NCBI RefSeq assembly: GCF_027158205.1
Contig: NZ_JAPVLU010000031.1
Location: 72,059 to 119,715 of the forward strand
Length of the DNA stretch: 47,657 bases
Reading direction: 5' to 3'
DNA from: Streptomyces sp. H39-S7
GTDB taxonomy: Bacteria > Actinomycetota > Actinomycetes > Streptomycetales > Streptomycetaceae
A model generated the notes under the pieces. It searched no databases. It was not told the DNA's origin and was given only the letters and a program-made list of their open reading frames with translations. This document shows, in pieces, positions 7,974 to 15,932 of the stretch. Made by a program: the position numbers and the translations under genes. Numbering within the stretch: position 1 is the stretch's first letter; every line of letters begins with the position of its first letter.

Positions 7974-10900
7974 CGGCCGTGCTCGACCCCGGAACGCCCA
8001 CGGTGGCCGACACGGTGTCCGGTGCCGGGGGCTTGCCGCTGACCGCCGCACAGCGCGGCATGTGGTTCGCGCAGTCCCTCGACCCGGCCGGCCCGGCGCT
8101 GAACACCGCCGAGTACGTGGAGATCCACGGGGACATCGACCCGGCGCTGTTCGCGGAGGCGCTGCACCGTACGGTCGGCGAGTGCGACGCCCTGCGCGTC
8201 CGGTTGGTCGAGACGCCCGACGGGCCCCGCCAACTGCCGCTGGCCGTGCGGGCGCTGGACGAAGGCTTCCCGCTGCACACCGCCGACCTGCGCGCGGAGC
8301 CCGACCCGGGCCTCGCCGCCGCCGCGTGGATGCGCGCCGACCTCGCCGTCCCGTTCGACCTGGCGGCCGGACCGCCGTTCGCGCAGGCGCTGTTCCGGGT
8401 CGGCGACGACCGCTGGCTCTGGTACCAGCGCATCCACCACGCGGTGATGGACGGCTTCGGGTACTCGCTGCTCGCCCGCCGGGTCGCCGAGGTGTACTCG
8501 GCGCTCGCGCAGGGCACCGGGATCGGCCCGAGCCCCTTCGGCCGGCTCACCGAACTCGTCGCCGACGACGCCGCCTACCGGGCCGGCGAGGCCTTCGCGG
8601 CCGATCGCGCCCACTGGCACGAGGTTTTCCGCGACCGGCCCGCCGTGCCCGGTCTCGCGGACCGCACCGCACTGCCCTCGCGGACCTTCCTGCGCCGTAC
8701 CGCCCACCTCGGACCGGAACTGACGACCCGGATCCGTGACCTCGCCGGCTCGGTCCGGGCCACGTGGCCCGATGTGCTGATCGCCGCCCAGGCGCTGTAC
8801 CTGTCGCGGGCCACCGGCGCGCCCGAAGTCGTGCTGGGCGTGCCGATGATGGGGCGGATGGGCTCCGCGGCCCTGCGCGTGCCGGGCATGGTCATGAACG
8901 TGCTGCCGCTGCGCGTGCGCGTGCGGCCCGAGGAGAGCTTCCGGCAACTGGTCCGCCAGGTCGTCCTCGGCATCCGGACGATCCGCAGGCACCAGCGCTA
9001 CCGCTACGAGGACATCCGCCGTGACCTCGGACTGCTGGGCGAGGGCCGGGCCCTGGTCGGCCCCCTGGTCAACGTCATGCCGTTCGACTACGCGCTGACG
9101 TTCGGCGGGGCGCCCTCCACCCCGCACAACCTGTCCGCGGGCCCGGTCGAGGACCTGACCGTCAACATCTACGACCGGGCCGACGGCTCCGGTCTGCGGA
9201 TCGACTACGACGGCAATCCCGCGCTGTACACCGAGGCCGGACTCGCCGCCCACCAAGGGCGTTTCCTGCACCTGCTGGAGGAGCTCGCGGCAGCCGACCC
9301 GCAGCGCCCGCAGGCCCTGACCGGGATCACCACCGCGCCCGAACGCGCCCTGACCGTGGGTGAGTTCAACGCCACCACCACCGCAGTGCCCCCCACCACG
9401 CTCATCGGCCCGATCGAGGCCCAGGCGGTGCGTACCCCGGACGCCACCGCGCTCGTCTTCGAAGGCCGCGAACTCACCTACCGCGAGCTCAACGCCCGCG
9501 CCAACCGCCTCGCCCGCCACCTCGCGGGCCTGGGCGTCGGCCCGGGGGTGCTCGCCGCGGTCGCCGTACCGCGCTCGATCGACCTGATCGTCGCCCTGCT
9601 CGCGGTCCTCAAGGCGGGCGGCGCCTACCTGCCGCTCGATCCGGACTACCCCGCCGACCGGCTCGCGTACATGCTCGACGACGCCCGGCCTGCCTGCGTC
9701 GTGACCGACAGCGTGACCCGCGACGCCCTGCCCGCCGAACTGACGCTGCCCGTCGTCCTGGTGGACCGGACGGACCTCAGCGGCTACTACGCGACCGACC
9801 CCGGCCGGGCCCTGACACCGCAGCACCCCGCCTACGTGATCTACACCTCCGGTTCGACCGGCCGCCCCAAGGGCGTCGTCGTACCCCACGGCGCGATCGA
9901 CAACCGGCTGCGCTGGATGCAGGGCGCCTACCCGCTGGAGCCCGGGGACCGGATCCTGCAGAAGACCCCGTCCGGGTTCGACGTCTCGGTCTGGGAGTTC
10001 TTCTGGGCGCTGCGCCACGGCGCGGCCCTGGTCGTGGCCCGGCCCGAGGGCCACAAGGACCCGGCGTACCTCGCGCGGGTCATCCGCGAGGAGCACGTCA
10101 CCACCGCGCACTTCGTCCCCTCCATGCTGCAGGTCTTCCTCACGGACCCGGCCGCCGGCGCGTGCACCGGGCTGCGCCGGGTGTTCTGCAGCGGCGAGGC
10201 GCTGCCGGCGGGGACCGCCGAGCAGTTCCACGCCGTGCTGCCGGGCGTGGAACTGCACAACCTCTACGGTCCGACCGAGGCCGCGGTCGACGTGACGTAC
10301 CACCCGTGCCGGCCGGGGCACGAGGGCCCGGTCCCGATCGGCAAGCCGGTCTGGAACACCCGGCTGTACGTACTCGACGCGGCGCTGCAGCCCTGCCCGC
10401 CGGGCGTCACGGGCGAGCTGTTCCTGGCGGGCACCCAGCTCGCGCGCGGCTATCTCGGACGTGCCGCGCTCACCGCGTCCCGGTTCGTGGCGGACCCGTT
10501 CGGCCCGGACGGCGCCCGGATGTACCGCACCGGTGACCTCGCCCGCTGGCTGCCGGACGGCAGCGTCGCCTACCTGGGACGCACCGACCACCAGGTGAAG
10601 CTGCGGGGGCAGCGGATCGAACCGGGCGAGATCGAGGCCGCGCTGACGGCCGTCCCCGGTGTCGCCTCGGCCTGCGTCCTGGTTCGCGAGGACCGGCCCG
10701 GCGACCAGCGCCTCGTCGGCTACGTCACCCCGGCGGACGCGCGGCCCGACCTCGGCGCCCTGCGGGCGGCGCTGCCCGAGCACATGGTGCCCGGCGCGAT
10801 CATCGCGCTCGACGCGTTCCCGCTCAGCCCGAACGGCAAGCTGGACCGGTCCGCGCTGCCCGCGCCCGGCGCCGCCGTCGGTGCGGCCGGCCGGGCGCCC

Positions 10901-11917
10901 CGCACGCCCCGGGAGGAGACCCTCACCCGGCTCTTCGCCGAGGTGCTGGGTGTGGACCGGGTCGGGGCCGAGAGCGGCTTCTTCGACCTCGGCGGCAACT
11001 CGCTGCTGGCGGCCCGGCTCGTCGCGCGGATCCGCGCGACCCTGGGCGTCGACCTCCCCATCGGCGCGCTCTTCCAGGCCTCCTCCCCCGCCGCGCTCGC
11101 CGAACGGCTGCGCGATCCCGGAACCGGGGGCGGCGGTGGCGACGAGGCGCTGGGAGTGCTGCTCCCGCTGCGGGCCACCGGCGCCCGCACCCCGCTGTTC
11201 GTCTTCCATCCCGCGGGCGGCATCAGCTGGTGCTACTCCGGCCTGCTGGCCGCGCTCGGCCCCGACCAGCCGGTCCACGGCCTCCAGGCCCGGGGGCTGA
11301 CCGCGCCGGAGGAGTTGCCGGCCTCCATGGACGACATGGCGGCCGACTATCTGCGCCACCTCAAGTCGGTGCAGCCGCACGGCCCTTACCGGCTGCTCGG
11401 CTGGTCGGTCGGCGGCGTCGTCGCCCATACCGTCGCCGTTCATCTCCAGCGGCAGGGCGACGAGGTCGAGCTGCTGGCCCTCATGGACGCCTACCCGTCC
11501 GACCAGTGGCGCGACCAGGCCGGACCGACGGACGAGGATGCGCTCGCCGCGCTGCTGCGGATGGCGGGCATCGACCCGGGCCGGGCGCTGAACCGTGGGG
11601 CGGCGGTCGAACTGCTGCGGAACGAGGGCAGCGCGCTGGCCGGGCTGCCGGAGTTCACCCTCTCCGCGGTCACCGGGATCGTCGTCAACAACGCCCGTCT
11701 GATGCGCGAGCACCGGCACAGCCGGTTCGACGGCGACCTGGTCTTCTTCACCGCGACGGCACCCCGCGCCGAGACGTGGCTGACCAGGGAGGCGTGGCGG
11801 CCCTACCTCACCGGCGGGATCGTGAACCGGGACATCGACTGCCTGCACCAGGAGATGACCGGAGCCGGACCGATGGCGACGATCGCCACCACTCTCGCCG
11901 ACCACCTCGGAGCGTGA
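7970..11917 (+). CDS. EntF-like NRPS, C-A(Ser)-PCP-TE, catecholate trilactone synthetase
   Basis: A 1315-residue single-module non-ribosomal peptide synthetase with the EntF domain order. The condensation domain spans about 20-440, with active-site HHAVMDG at 156-162. The adenylation domain spans about 470-930, with A3 YTSGSTGRPKG at 625-635. Reading the specificity positions from FDVSVWE, AHFVPS, RVFCSGE, LYGPTEAAVDV and the A10 lysine in NGKLDR gives D-V-W-H-F-S-L-V-D-K, the serine code of EntF-type enzymes. The carrier motif LGGNSLL has Ser1011. The thioesterase has GWSVGG with Ser1146 and a C-terminal His1293. The inferred product is a cyclic 2,3-dihydroxybenzoyl-serine oligomer, most simply enterobactin. 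The ATG at 7970 is preferred over an upstream in-frame ATG because it overlaps the carrier-protein stop. Confidence 0.95.
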   Translation: MTAVLDPGTPTVADTVSGAGGLPLTAAQRGMWFAQSLDPAGPALNTAEYVEIHGDIDPALFAEALHRTVGECDALRVRLVETPDGPRQLPLAVRALDEGFPLHTADLRAEPDPGLAAAAWMRADLAVPFDLAAGPPFAQALFRVGDDRWLWYQRIHHAVMDGFGYSLLARRVAEVYSALAQGTGIGPSPFGRLTELVADDAAYRAGEAFAADRAHWHEVFRDRPAVPGLADRTALPSRTFLRRTAHLGPELTTRIRDLAGSVRATWPDVLIAAQALYLSRATGAPEVVLGVPMMGRMGSAALRVPGMVMNVLPLRVRVRPEESFRQLVRQVVLGIRTIRRHQRYRYEDIRRDLGLLGEGRALVGPLVNVMPFDYALTFGGAPSTPHNLSAGPVEDLTVNIYDRADGSGLRIDYDGNPALYTEAGLAAHQGRFLHLLEELAAADPQRPQALTGITTAPERALTVGEFNATTTAVPPTTLIGPIEAQAVRTPDATALVFEGRELTYRELNARANRLARHLAGLGVGPGVLAAVAVPRSIDLIVALLAVLKAGGAYLPLDPDYPADRLAYMLDDARPACVVTDSVTRDALPAELTLPVVLVDRTDLSGYYATDPGRALTPQHPAYVIYTSGSTGRPKGVVVPHGAIDNRLRWMQGAYPLEPGDRILQKTPSGFDVSVWEFFWALRHGAALVVARPEGHKDPAYLARVIREEHVTTAHFVPSMLQVFLTDPAAGACTGLRRVFCSGEALPAGTAEQFHAVLPGVELHNLYGPTEAAVDVTYHPCRPGHEGPVPIGKPVWNTRLYVLDAALQPCPPGVTGELFLAGTQLARGYLGRAALTASRFVADPFGPDGARMYRTGDLARWLPDGSVAYLGRTDHQVKLRGQRIEPGEIEAALTAVPGVASACVLVREDRPGDQRLVGYVTPADARPDLGALRAALPEHMVPGAIIALDAFPLSPNGKLDRSALPAPGAAVGAAGRAPRTPREETLTRLFAEVLGVDRVGAESGFFDLGGNSLLAARLVARIRATLGVDLPIGALFQASSPAALAERLRDPGTGGGGGDEALGVLLPLRATGARTPLFVFHPAGGISWCYSGLLAALGPDQPVHGLQARGLTAPEELPASMDDMAADYLRHLKSVQPHGPYRLLGWSVGGVVAHTVAVHLQRQGDEVELLALMDAYPSDQWRDQAGPTDEDALAALLRMAGIDPGRALNRGAAVELLRNEGSALAGLPEFTLSAVTGIVVNNARLMREHRHSRFDGDLVFFTATAPRAETWLTREAWRPYLTGGIVNRDIDCLHQEMTGAGPMATIATTLADHLGA

Positions 11918-11921
11918 ACCG

Positions 11922-12128
11922 ATGACCCGTCACAGCCCCTTCGACGCCGACCCGGACGCCGCGCGCGCGGGTGAGCCCACCCATCTGGTGCTGCGCAACG
12001 CGGCGGGCGAGTACTCGCTGTGGCCCGCCTTCGCCCCGGTGCCGGGCGGCTGGATCCAGGTGTACGGCCCGGACTCCCACGACCGCTGCTCGGCCTATGT
12101 GGAGGAGTACTGGACGATGGCGCTGTGA
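11922..12128 (+). CDS. Divergent MbtH-like protein
   Basis: A 68-residue MbtH-family protein, four bases after the synthetase. MbtH proteins bind NRPS adenylation domains and aid folding or activity. Conserved features seen are N(xx)GEYSLWP, PGGW, the late Cys and VEEYWT. It departs from the family signature: the usual N-x-E-x-Q core is N-A-A-G-E, and the final W-T-D-M-R-P is W-T-M-A-L followed by a stop, as if the aspartate codon were deleted and the tail shortened. It still keeps both tryptophans that cradle the A domain, so it is probably functional. It is the last gene before a strong terminator. Confidence 0.9.
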   Translation: MTRHSPFDADPDAARAGEPTHLVLRNAAGEYSLWPAFAPVPGGWIQVYGPDSHDRCSAYVEEYWTMAL

Positions 12129-12133
12129 GAAGC

Positions 12134-12173
12134 CCCCGGCCCCCGGACGACCTCGGTCGTCCGGGGGCCGGGG
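12134..12173. terminator. Bidirectional terminator hairpin between convergent genes
   Basis: An uninterrupted 18-bp G/C-rich stem (12134-12151 paired with 12156-12173) with a four-base CTCG loop begins six bases after the MbtH stop and ends nine bases before the esterase stop on the other strand. No long T-run is present on either side, as is usual for actinomycete terminators. It should end transcripts from both directions. Confidence 0.9.
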
Positions 12174-12181
12174 CCCGAAGT

Positions 12182-13435
12182 TCAGGAACCGCCGGCCACG
12201 GTCCCGAGCGCCGCCACGAGTTCGTCGCGCCAGCAGAGGTAGTCGTGGCCGCCGTTGAACTCGCGGTAGTCGACGTCGTACCCCTTGGCCCGGAGGACGT
12301 CCCGCAGCCGCCGGCTGGCCGGGAGCAGGACCCACTCCTGGAGGCCCGCCGACAGGACGAAGCGCACCGGCAGGGGCGGGAGTTCCCCGATCCGGTCCGT
12401 CAGCCATTCGGCGCCCCGCTCGTCGGGGGTGCCGCTGGGCCACCAGAAGGAGCCCGACTGGGACAGCGCCACCCCGAACCGCTCCGGCTCCCGCAGCGCG
12501 GCGTAGGCGGCGGTCAGACCGCCGAGGCTCTGTCCGGCGAGGACGGTACGGGCGGGGTCGGTGGTGAGCGGCCAGCGGTCGGCCGCCCACGGCAGCAGCT
12601 CGGTGGAGAGGAAGTCGGCGAACGCTTCACTGCAGGCCAGTTCGGCCCACCGGGTGTCGCCGCCCAGGGACTCGGGCATCAGCACGACCATCGGCGGCAG
12701 CGCGTCCAGCGCCTGCGACAGGCGCAGTTCGGGCTCCCACATCTCGCCGTCGAAGACCACCGCGACCGGCAGGGGGGCCGGGTGGTGACCGGCCGGCGCG
12801 TACACCCACACCCGGCGCTCGTTGCCCAGTACGGCGCTGCGCACCTGGTGCACGGCCACGGTGCCGGGTGCACGCTCCGCGACGCGGTCCGCCGGGGCGG
12901 TGTCCTGGAGGGACGCGGCCAGGTCGACCACCGACATCGGCTCGCCGCCCCAGCGGCGCGGCTGCGCACCGGAGTTGTACGGGTCGCGGCGGCCCTGGCC
13001 GCGCAGCCACTGGCCGTAGGCCCGGCCTTCCAGCCCGGCCGGCGCCTGCCCCTCGTCCACGCAGAGCACGTAACTCGCCCGCCAGTCGGCCCGCATCCGT
13101 ACCGACCAGTGCCACACCGAGGTGCCCGGCACCTGCCGCATCAGGTTGCGGTTCCAGTCGGCCGGGTCCAGCACCTTGTTGGGCAGCGCCAGGACGGCGC
13201 GGGTATCGGACGTGCCGCGCCACACGAAGGTGACGACGACGTGCCCGCCCTCCCCGTCGGGCGCCGCCTCGACCAGCGGGGCACCCTCCTCACGCACCGC
13301 GTCCCAGAACGCCTCCTCCGTCTCCGGCCGCGCCGCCAGGTCGGCGATCCGGCGGCTCTCCGCCCGTTCGACGGGGGCGGGGCGCGGGACGGGCGGCGGG
13401 CGGCGGGGGGTTCCGGTCGGTGGTGCGGGCAGCAT
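12182..13435 (-). CDS. Enterochelin esterase-like ferric-siderophore hydrolase (Fes/IroD type)
   Basis: A 417-residue cytosolic alpha/beta hydrolase that should cleave the trilactone backbone of the imported ferric siderophore to release iron. The N-terminal domain (about 35-190) matches the enterochelin-esterase N-terminal fold, with HVVVTFVWRGTSDT and VWHWSVRM stretches. The catalytic domain has the nucleophile elbow GQSLGG with Ser303, preceded by VFDGEMW, and the catalytic His in NGGHDYLCWRDEL near the C-terminus. Only the first 30 residues, proline/arginine-rich, look unlike Fes. It converges on the biosynthesis operon and is probably controlled by the weak iron box at 13463-13481. Its presence supports an ester-linked (enterobactin-type) product. 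Confidence 0.93.
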   Translation of the reverse strand: MLPAPPTGTPRRPPPVPRPAPVERAESRRIADLAARPETEEAFWDAVREEGAPLVEAAPDGEGGHVVVTFVWRGTSDTRAVLALPNKVLDPADWNRNLMRQVPGTSVWHWSVRMRADWRASYVLCVDEGQAPAGLEGRAYGQWLRGQGRRDPYNSGAQPRRWGGEPMSVVDLAASLQDTAPADRVAERAPGTVAVHQVRSAVLGNERRVWVYAPAGHHPAPLPVAVVFDGEMWEPELRLSQALDALPPMVVLMPESLGGDTRWAELACSEAFADFLSTELLPWAADRWPLTTDPARTVLAGQSLGGLTAAYAALREPERFGVALSQSGSFWWPSGTPDERGAEWLTDRIGELPPLPVRFVLSAGLQEWVLLPASRRLRDVLRAKGYDVDYREFNGGHDYLCWRDELVAALGTVAGGS

Positions 13436-13462
13436 GAGCGGTGCGTCCTCCGGTGTCGGCCA

Positions 13463-13481
13463 TGGGATAAGGCTGACCTTA
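13463..13481 (-). promoter_or_regulatory. Weak iron-box-like site upstream of the esterase gene
   Basis: The sequence tgggataaggctgacctta matches the iron-box palindrome at about 13 of 19 positions, with one half (GGCT-ACCT) well kept. It lies 28 bases upstream of the esterase ATG (13435). The esterase may instead be read from the stronger site at 13538-13556, which sits about 100 bases upstream. Confidence 0.5.
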
Positions 13482-13537
13482 CCTTCCCTGGTCGCAGCGG
13501 CGTCCGACGGAGAACCGTGCCCCCCGCTCCGCTCAAC

Positions 13538-13556
13538 TTAGGTTAGGCTAACCTTC
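13538..13556 (+). promoter_or_regulatory. DmdR/IdeR iron box upstream of the YncE-like gene
   Basis: The sequence ttaggttaggctaaccttc has the entire core TTAGGTTAGGCTAACCT of the iron-box consensus and differs only at the last two bases. It lies 59 bases upstream of the beta-propeller gene start (13616) in the 180-base divergent region shared with the esterase gene. Confidence 0.88.
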
Positions 13557-13615
13557 ATTCTTGGCGGGCCCGGAACGGTGGGGCCGGCTGTTCGGTAGAT
13601 ATCCAAGGAGTCGAC

Positions 13616-14713
13616 ATGGGTAACAGTGGCATCCGATCCACCCGGCGCCGCGCGACGCTCGCGATCAGCGCCGCACTCGTCGTCAGCGCGCTGGTCGGTG
13701 GCGCCAACGCCGGCACGGCCATGGCGCAGTCGCCGGCGGAGCAGACGGTATCGGCCTCCCGGCACGCCGCCCCCACCTACCAGGTGACCTCGGCCGCACT
13801 CACCGGCGGCCTCTACCAGTCGGCGTACTCGCAGCGGCACGACGACCTCTGGGTCACCGCGGCCTCCGGCACCACGTCCCAGTTGCTCAAGGTCGACCCG
13901 CGCACCCTCACGGTCGAGAAGTCCATCACCCCGCCGGTCACCGACACCGCGACCGGCGCCGTCGAAGCGGTCTACGGCGTGGCCGTGGACGACCGCAACG
14001 ACACCGTCTGGACGACCAACACCCGCAACAACTCGGTCGCCGTCTACAGCCAGCGCACCGGCAAGCACCTCGCCACCTTCCCGGGCGTCAGGCACTCCCG
14101 CGAGGTCGTGGTCGACGAGGCGCGCAACCGCGCGTACGCCACCGCCCTCGCCGACGGCAGCGTCGTCGTCTTCGACACCCGCACGCTCAAGGAGATCCGC
14201 CGCGTCCACGTGGAGGGTTCGAGCCCCGCCGGACTCACCGTCGACCAGCGCACCGGCACCGTCTACGCCACCGACCTCAGCAAGGAACGCCTGATCGTCG
14301 TGTCGCCGAAGGCGTCCGTGGAGCCGCGCTTCATCCCGGTCGCGGGCGGCTCGCTGCTCGATGTGGCCCTGGACCGCACCGGCCGCACCGCCTACGTCGC
14401 CGACCTGAAGAACGGCCGGGTCACCGTGGTCGACGTGCGCACCGGCACGACCGAGCGGACCCTCGAGACCGGCGCGGGCACCATCTCCGTGGCCACCGAC
14501 CCGCGTTCCGGCCTGCTGTACGTCGGCCTGCAGACGTCCGGCACCACCAAGGTCGTCAACCCGCGCACCGGCGCCACCGTCGCGGAGCTGGCGACGGGCG
14601 CCAAGACCAACCACGTGACGGTCACCCCGCGCGGCGTCTTCGCGGTGGACAAGTCCAGCGCCCGCGGCAGCGGCGACCCCGACTCGATCCACCGCATCAC
14701 CTTCGGCCGCTGA
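13616..14713 (+). CDS. Secreted YncE-like beta-propeller protein, iron-box controlled
   Basis: A 365-residue exported protein. Residues 1-39 form a signal peptide with RRR before a hydrophobic core and AMA at the cleavage region. The rest is a seven-bladed YVTN/YncE-type beta-propeller: repeated units such as GVAVDDRNDTVWTTNTRNNSVAVY, EVVVDEARNRAYATALADGSVVVFD and GLTVDQRTGTVYATDLS. In E. coli the family member YncE is Fur-regulated, but its molecular role is unsettled. Here a near-perfect iron box lies upstream, and AAGGAG is five bases before the ATG, so iron-starvation expression is expected. It may act outside the membrane in siderophore handling; that is inference. Confidence 0.88.
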   Translation: MGNSGIRSTRRRATLAISAALVVSALVGGANAGTAMAQSPAEQTVSASRHAAPTYQVTSAALTGGLYQSAYSQRHDDLWVTAASGTTSQLLKVDPRTLTVEKSITPPVTDTATGAVEAVYGVAVDDRNDTVWTTNTRNNSVAVYSQRTGKHLATFPGVRHSREVVVDEARNRAYATALADGSVVVFDTRTLKEIRRVHVEGSSPAGLTVDQRTGTVYATDLSKERLIVVSPKASVEPRFIPVAGGSLLDVALDRTGRTAYVADLKNGRVTVVDVRTGTTERTLETGAGTISVATDPRSGLLYVGLQTSGTTKVVNPRTGATVAELATGAKTNHVTVTPRGVFAVDKSSARGSGDPDSIHRITFGR

Positions 14714-14766
14714 CCCGGCCCGACGAGGGGCTCAGAGCGCCGGCGTGCGCCAGCCCTGAGTGATCT

Positions 14767-14795
14767 GCTCCCGGACGGAGTCCCCGTCCGGGAGC
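14767..14795. terminator. Terminator hairpin between convergent YncE-like and IclR genes
   Basis: A perfect 12-bp stem, gctcccggacgg (14767-14778) with ccgtccgggagc (14784-14795), and a five-base loop. It lies 54 bases after the beta-propeller stop and 77 bases beyond the IclR stop on the other strand, so it can serve both. Confidence 0.8.
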
Positions 14796-14871
14796 GTGCG
14801 GGCGGATCCCGGAGCGGACGTCAGCAGCTCCGCGAGGGCCGGAACCGGCCCCGGGGGATCGGCGCACCGGT

Positions 14872-15639
14872 TCAACGGGCCCGGAGGGACGCGCTGATCG
14901 CCCTGCCCGTCCGCTGCACGACATCCGCGAGGCGTTCCAAGTGCTGCGCGGGATGGGTCAGGACGCACAGCGCCGCCACCGGGGCGTCGTCCGCGGTGTA
15001 CAGCGGTACCGCCACGCAGCACACGCCCGGCACCACCTCCTCACGGTCGAACGCCGCACCGCGGTCGCGGATCACCGCCGCTTCACGGGGCCAGGAGGCC
15101 GGGAGCCGGTCGAGCGGGAGGCTGCGGTCCGCGCCCGCCACCAGCACCTTGCCCGCCGCGGTGTACCAGGGCCAGACCGTGCCGCTGCGCGGCGGCGGCA
15201 GGGCCGTGTCCTCGCCCGGCGTCCAGTTCAGCACCAGCGTCCGTCCTTCCCGCAGCGCGCTGACGCCCACGGTCGCGCCGGTCGCGCCCACCAGGCGGCG
15301 CACGGGCTCCCGCACCGCGGCCCGCAGCCCGGGATGCGGCTGCCACTCCTGGCCGAGCCGGAACATCCGCGGGCCCATCCGGTATCCCCCGCGGCACCGC
15401 TCGACGGCGTCCAGCTGGACCAGTTGCTCCAGCAGCCGGTACGCGGTCGTCTTGGGCAGCCCGCACTCCGACGCGAGTCTCGTCAGTCCCGCCTCCCCGG
15501 CCCGGTCGACGGCACCGAGGAGTCCGAACGCCCCCTGCAGCACACCGCGCCCGCCGGCCCACCGCGAGAGATCCGCCGACGGCCCGGTCTCCGGCGTGGA
15601 TACCTCCGGCCGGTCCAACCGTTCTTCCAATTGCCTCAT
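14872..15639 (-). CDS. IclR-family transcriptional regulator
   Basis: A 255-residue regulator. A winged helix-turn-helix lies at about 35-95, with AFGLLGAVDRAGEAGLTRLASECGLPKTTAYRLLEQL and a wing ending GGYRMGPRMFRLG. An effector-binding IclR domain covers about 105-255, with GATVGVSALREGRTLVLNW, TAAGKVLVAGA and VPGVCCVAVPLYTADDAPVAALCV. The ligand is unknown; family members sense small aromatic or aliphatic acids. The ATG at 15639 is preceded by a GGGGG ribosome-binding sequence that sits in a small inverted repeat. It is separated from the Tc toxin genes by a terminator and may or may not control them. Confidence 0.9.
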   Translation of the reverse strand: MRQLEERLDRPEVSTPETGPSADLSRWAGGRGVLQGAFGLLGAVDRAGEAGLTRLASECGLPKTTAYRLLEQLVQLDAVERCRGGYRMGPRMFRLGQEWQPHPGLRAAVREPVRRLVGATGATVGVSALREGRTLVLNWTPGEDTALPPPRSGTVWPWYTAAGKVLVAGADRSLPLDRLPASWPREAAVIRDRGAAFDREEVVPGVCCVAVPLYTADDAPVAALCVLTHPAQHLERLADVVQRTGRAISASLRAR

Positions 15640-15643
15640 CGAT

Positions 15644-15657
15644 GAGACCCCCGTCTC
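15644..15657 (-). promoter_or_regulatory. Small inverted repeat at the IclR translation start
   Basis: GAGAC (15644-15648) and GTCTC (15653-15657) flank CCCC, five bases upstream of the IclR ATG. On the minus strand the loop is GGGG, the probable Shine-Dalgarno. It could be an autoregulatory operator or a hairpin that masks the ribosome binding site. The repeat is short and could be chance. Confidence 0.3.
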
Positions 15658-15867
15658 GATGTGTCACGGCTGCGTGCGCCGCCCCCGGTGACCGAACGCC
15701 GGCTCGTACCCCGCTCCCGGCTGTGTCACTCGGGGGTACGGCTCCGGCGGCGCTCGAGTTCAGCTGCGGAGAACGTGAGTTCCGTACGCACAGCGGTGTG
15801 GTCAGGGGGTACTGCACCCGGCGGGTCGACGCGTCACCCTGCGGCCGGCCCGCCGGACATGACGAAA

Positions 15868-15908
15868 GCCCGGACGGGACGCCGCTGTGCGCGACGCCCC
15901 GTCCGGGC
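15868..15908 (-). terminator. Terminator after the Tc toxin operon
   Basis: An 11-bp perfect stem, gcccggacggg (15868-15878) with cccgtccgggc (15898-15908), loop of 19 bases, located 24 bases beyond the TcA stop. Followed on the minus strand by about 230 bases with no gene, which must hold the IclR promoter; I see no other clear signal there. Confidence 0.75.
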
Positions 15909-15932
15909 CGGTGGTGGTCGGGTCGGATCGGG

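Noticed and set aside
7838..11905. Minus-strand open frame of 1355 codons across the synthetase gene
   Set aside because: Low-complexity Arg/Gly/Val-rich translation, no domain; a codon-bias shadow of the NRPS gene.
7970..11917. Griseobactin-type (DHB-Arg-Thr) product for the NRPS
   Set aside because: There is only one module and its A-domain positions read the serine code, so Arg and Thr incorporation is not supported.
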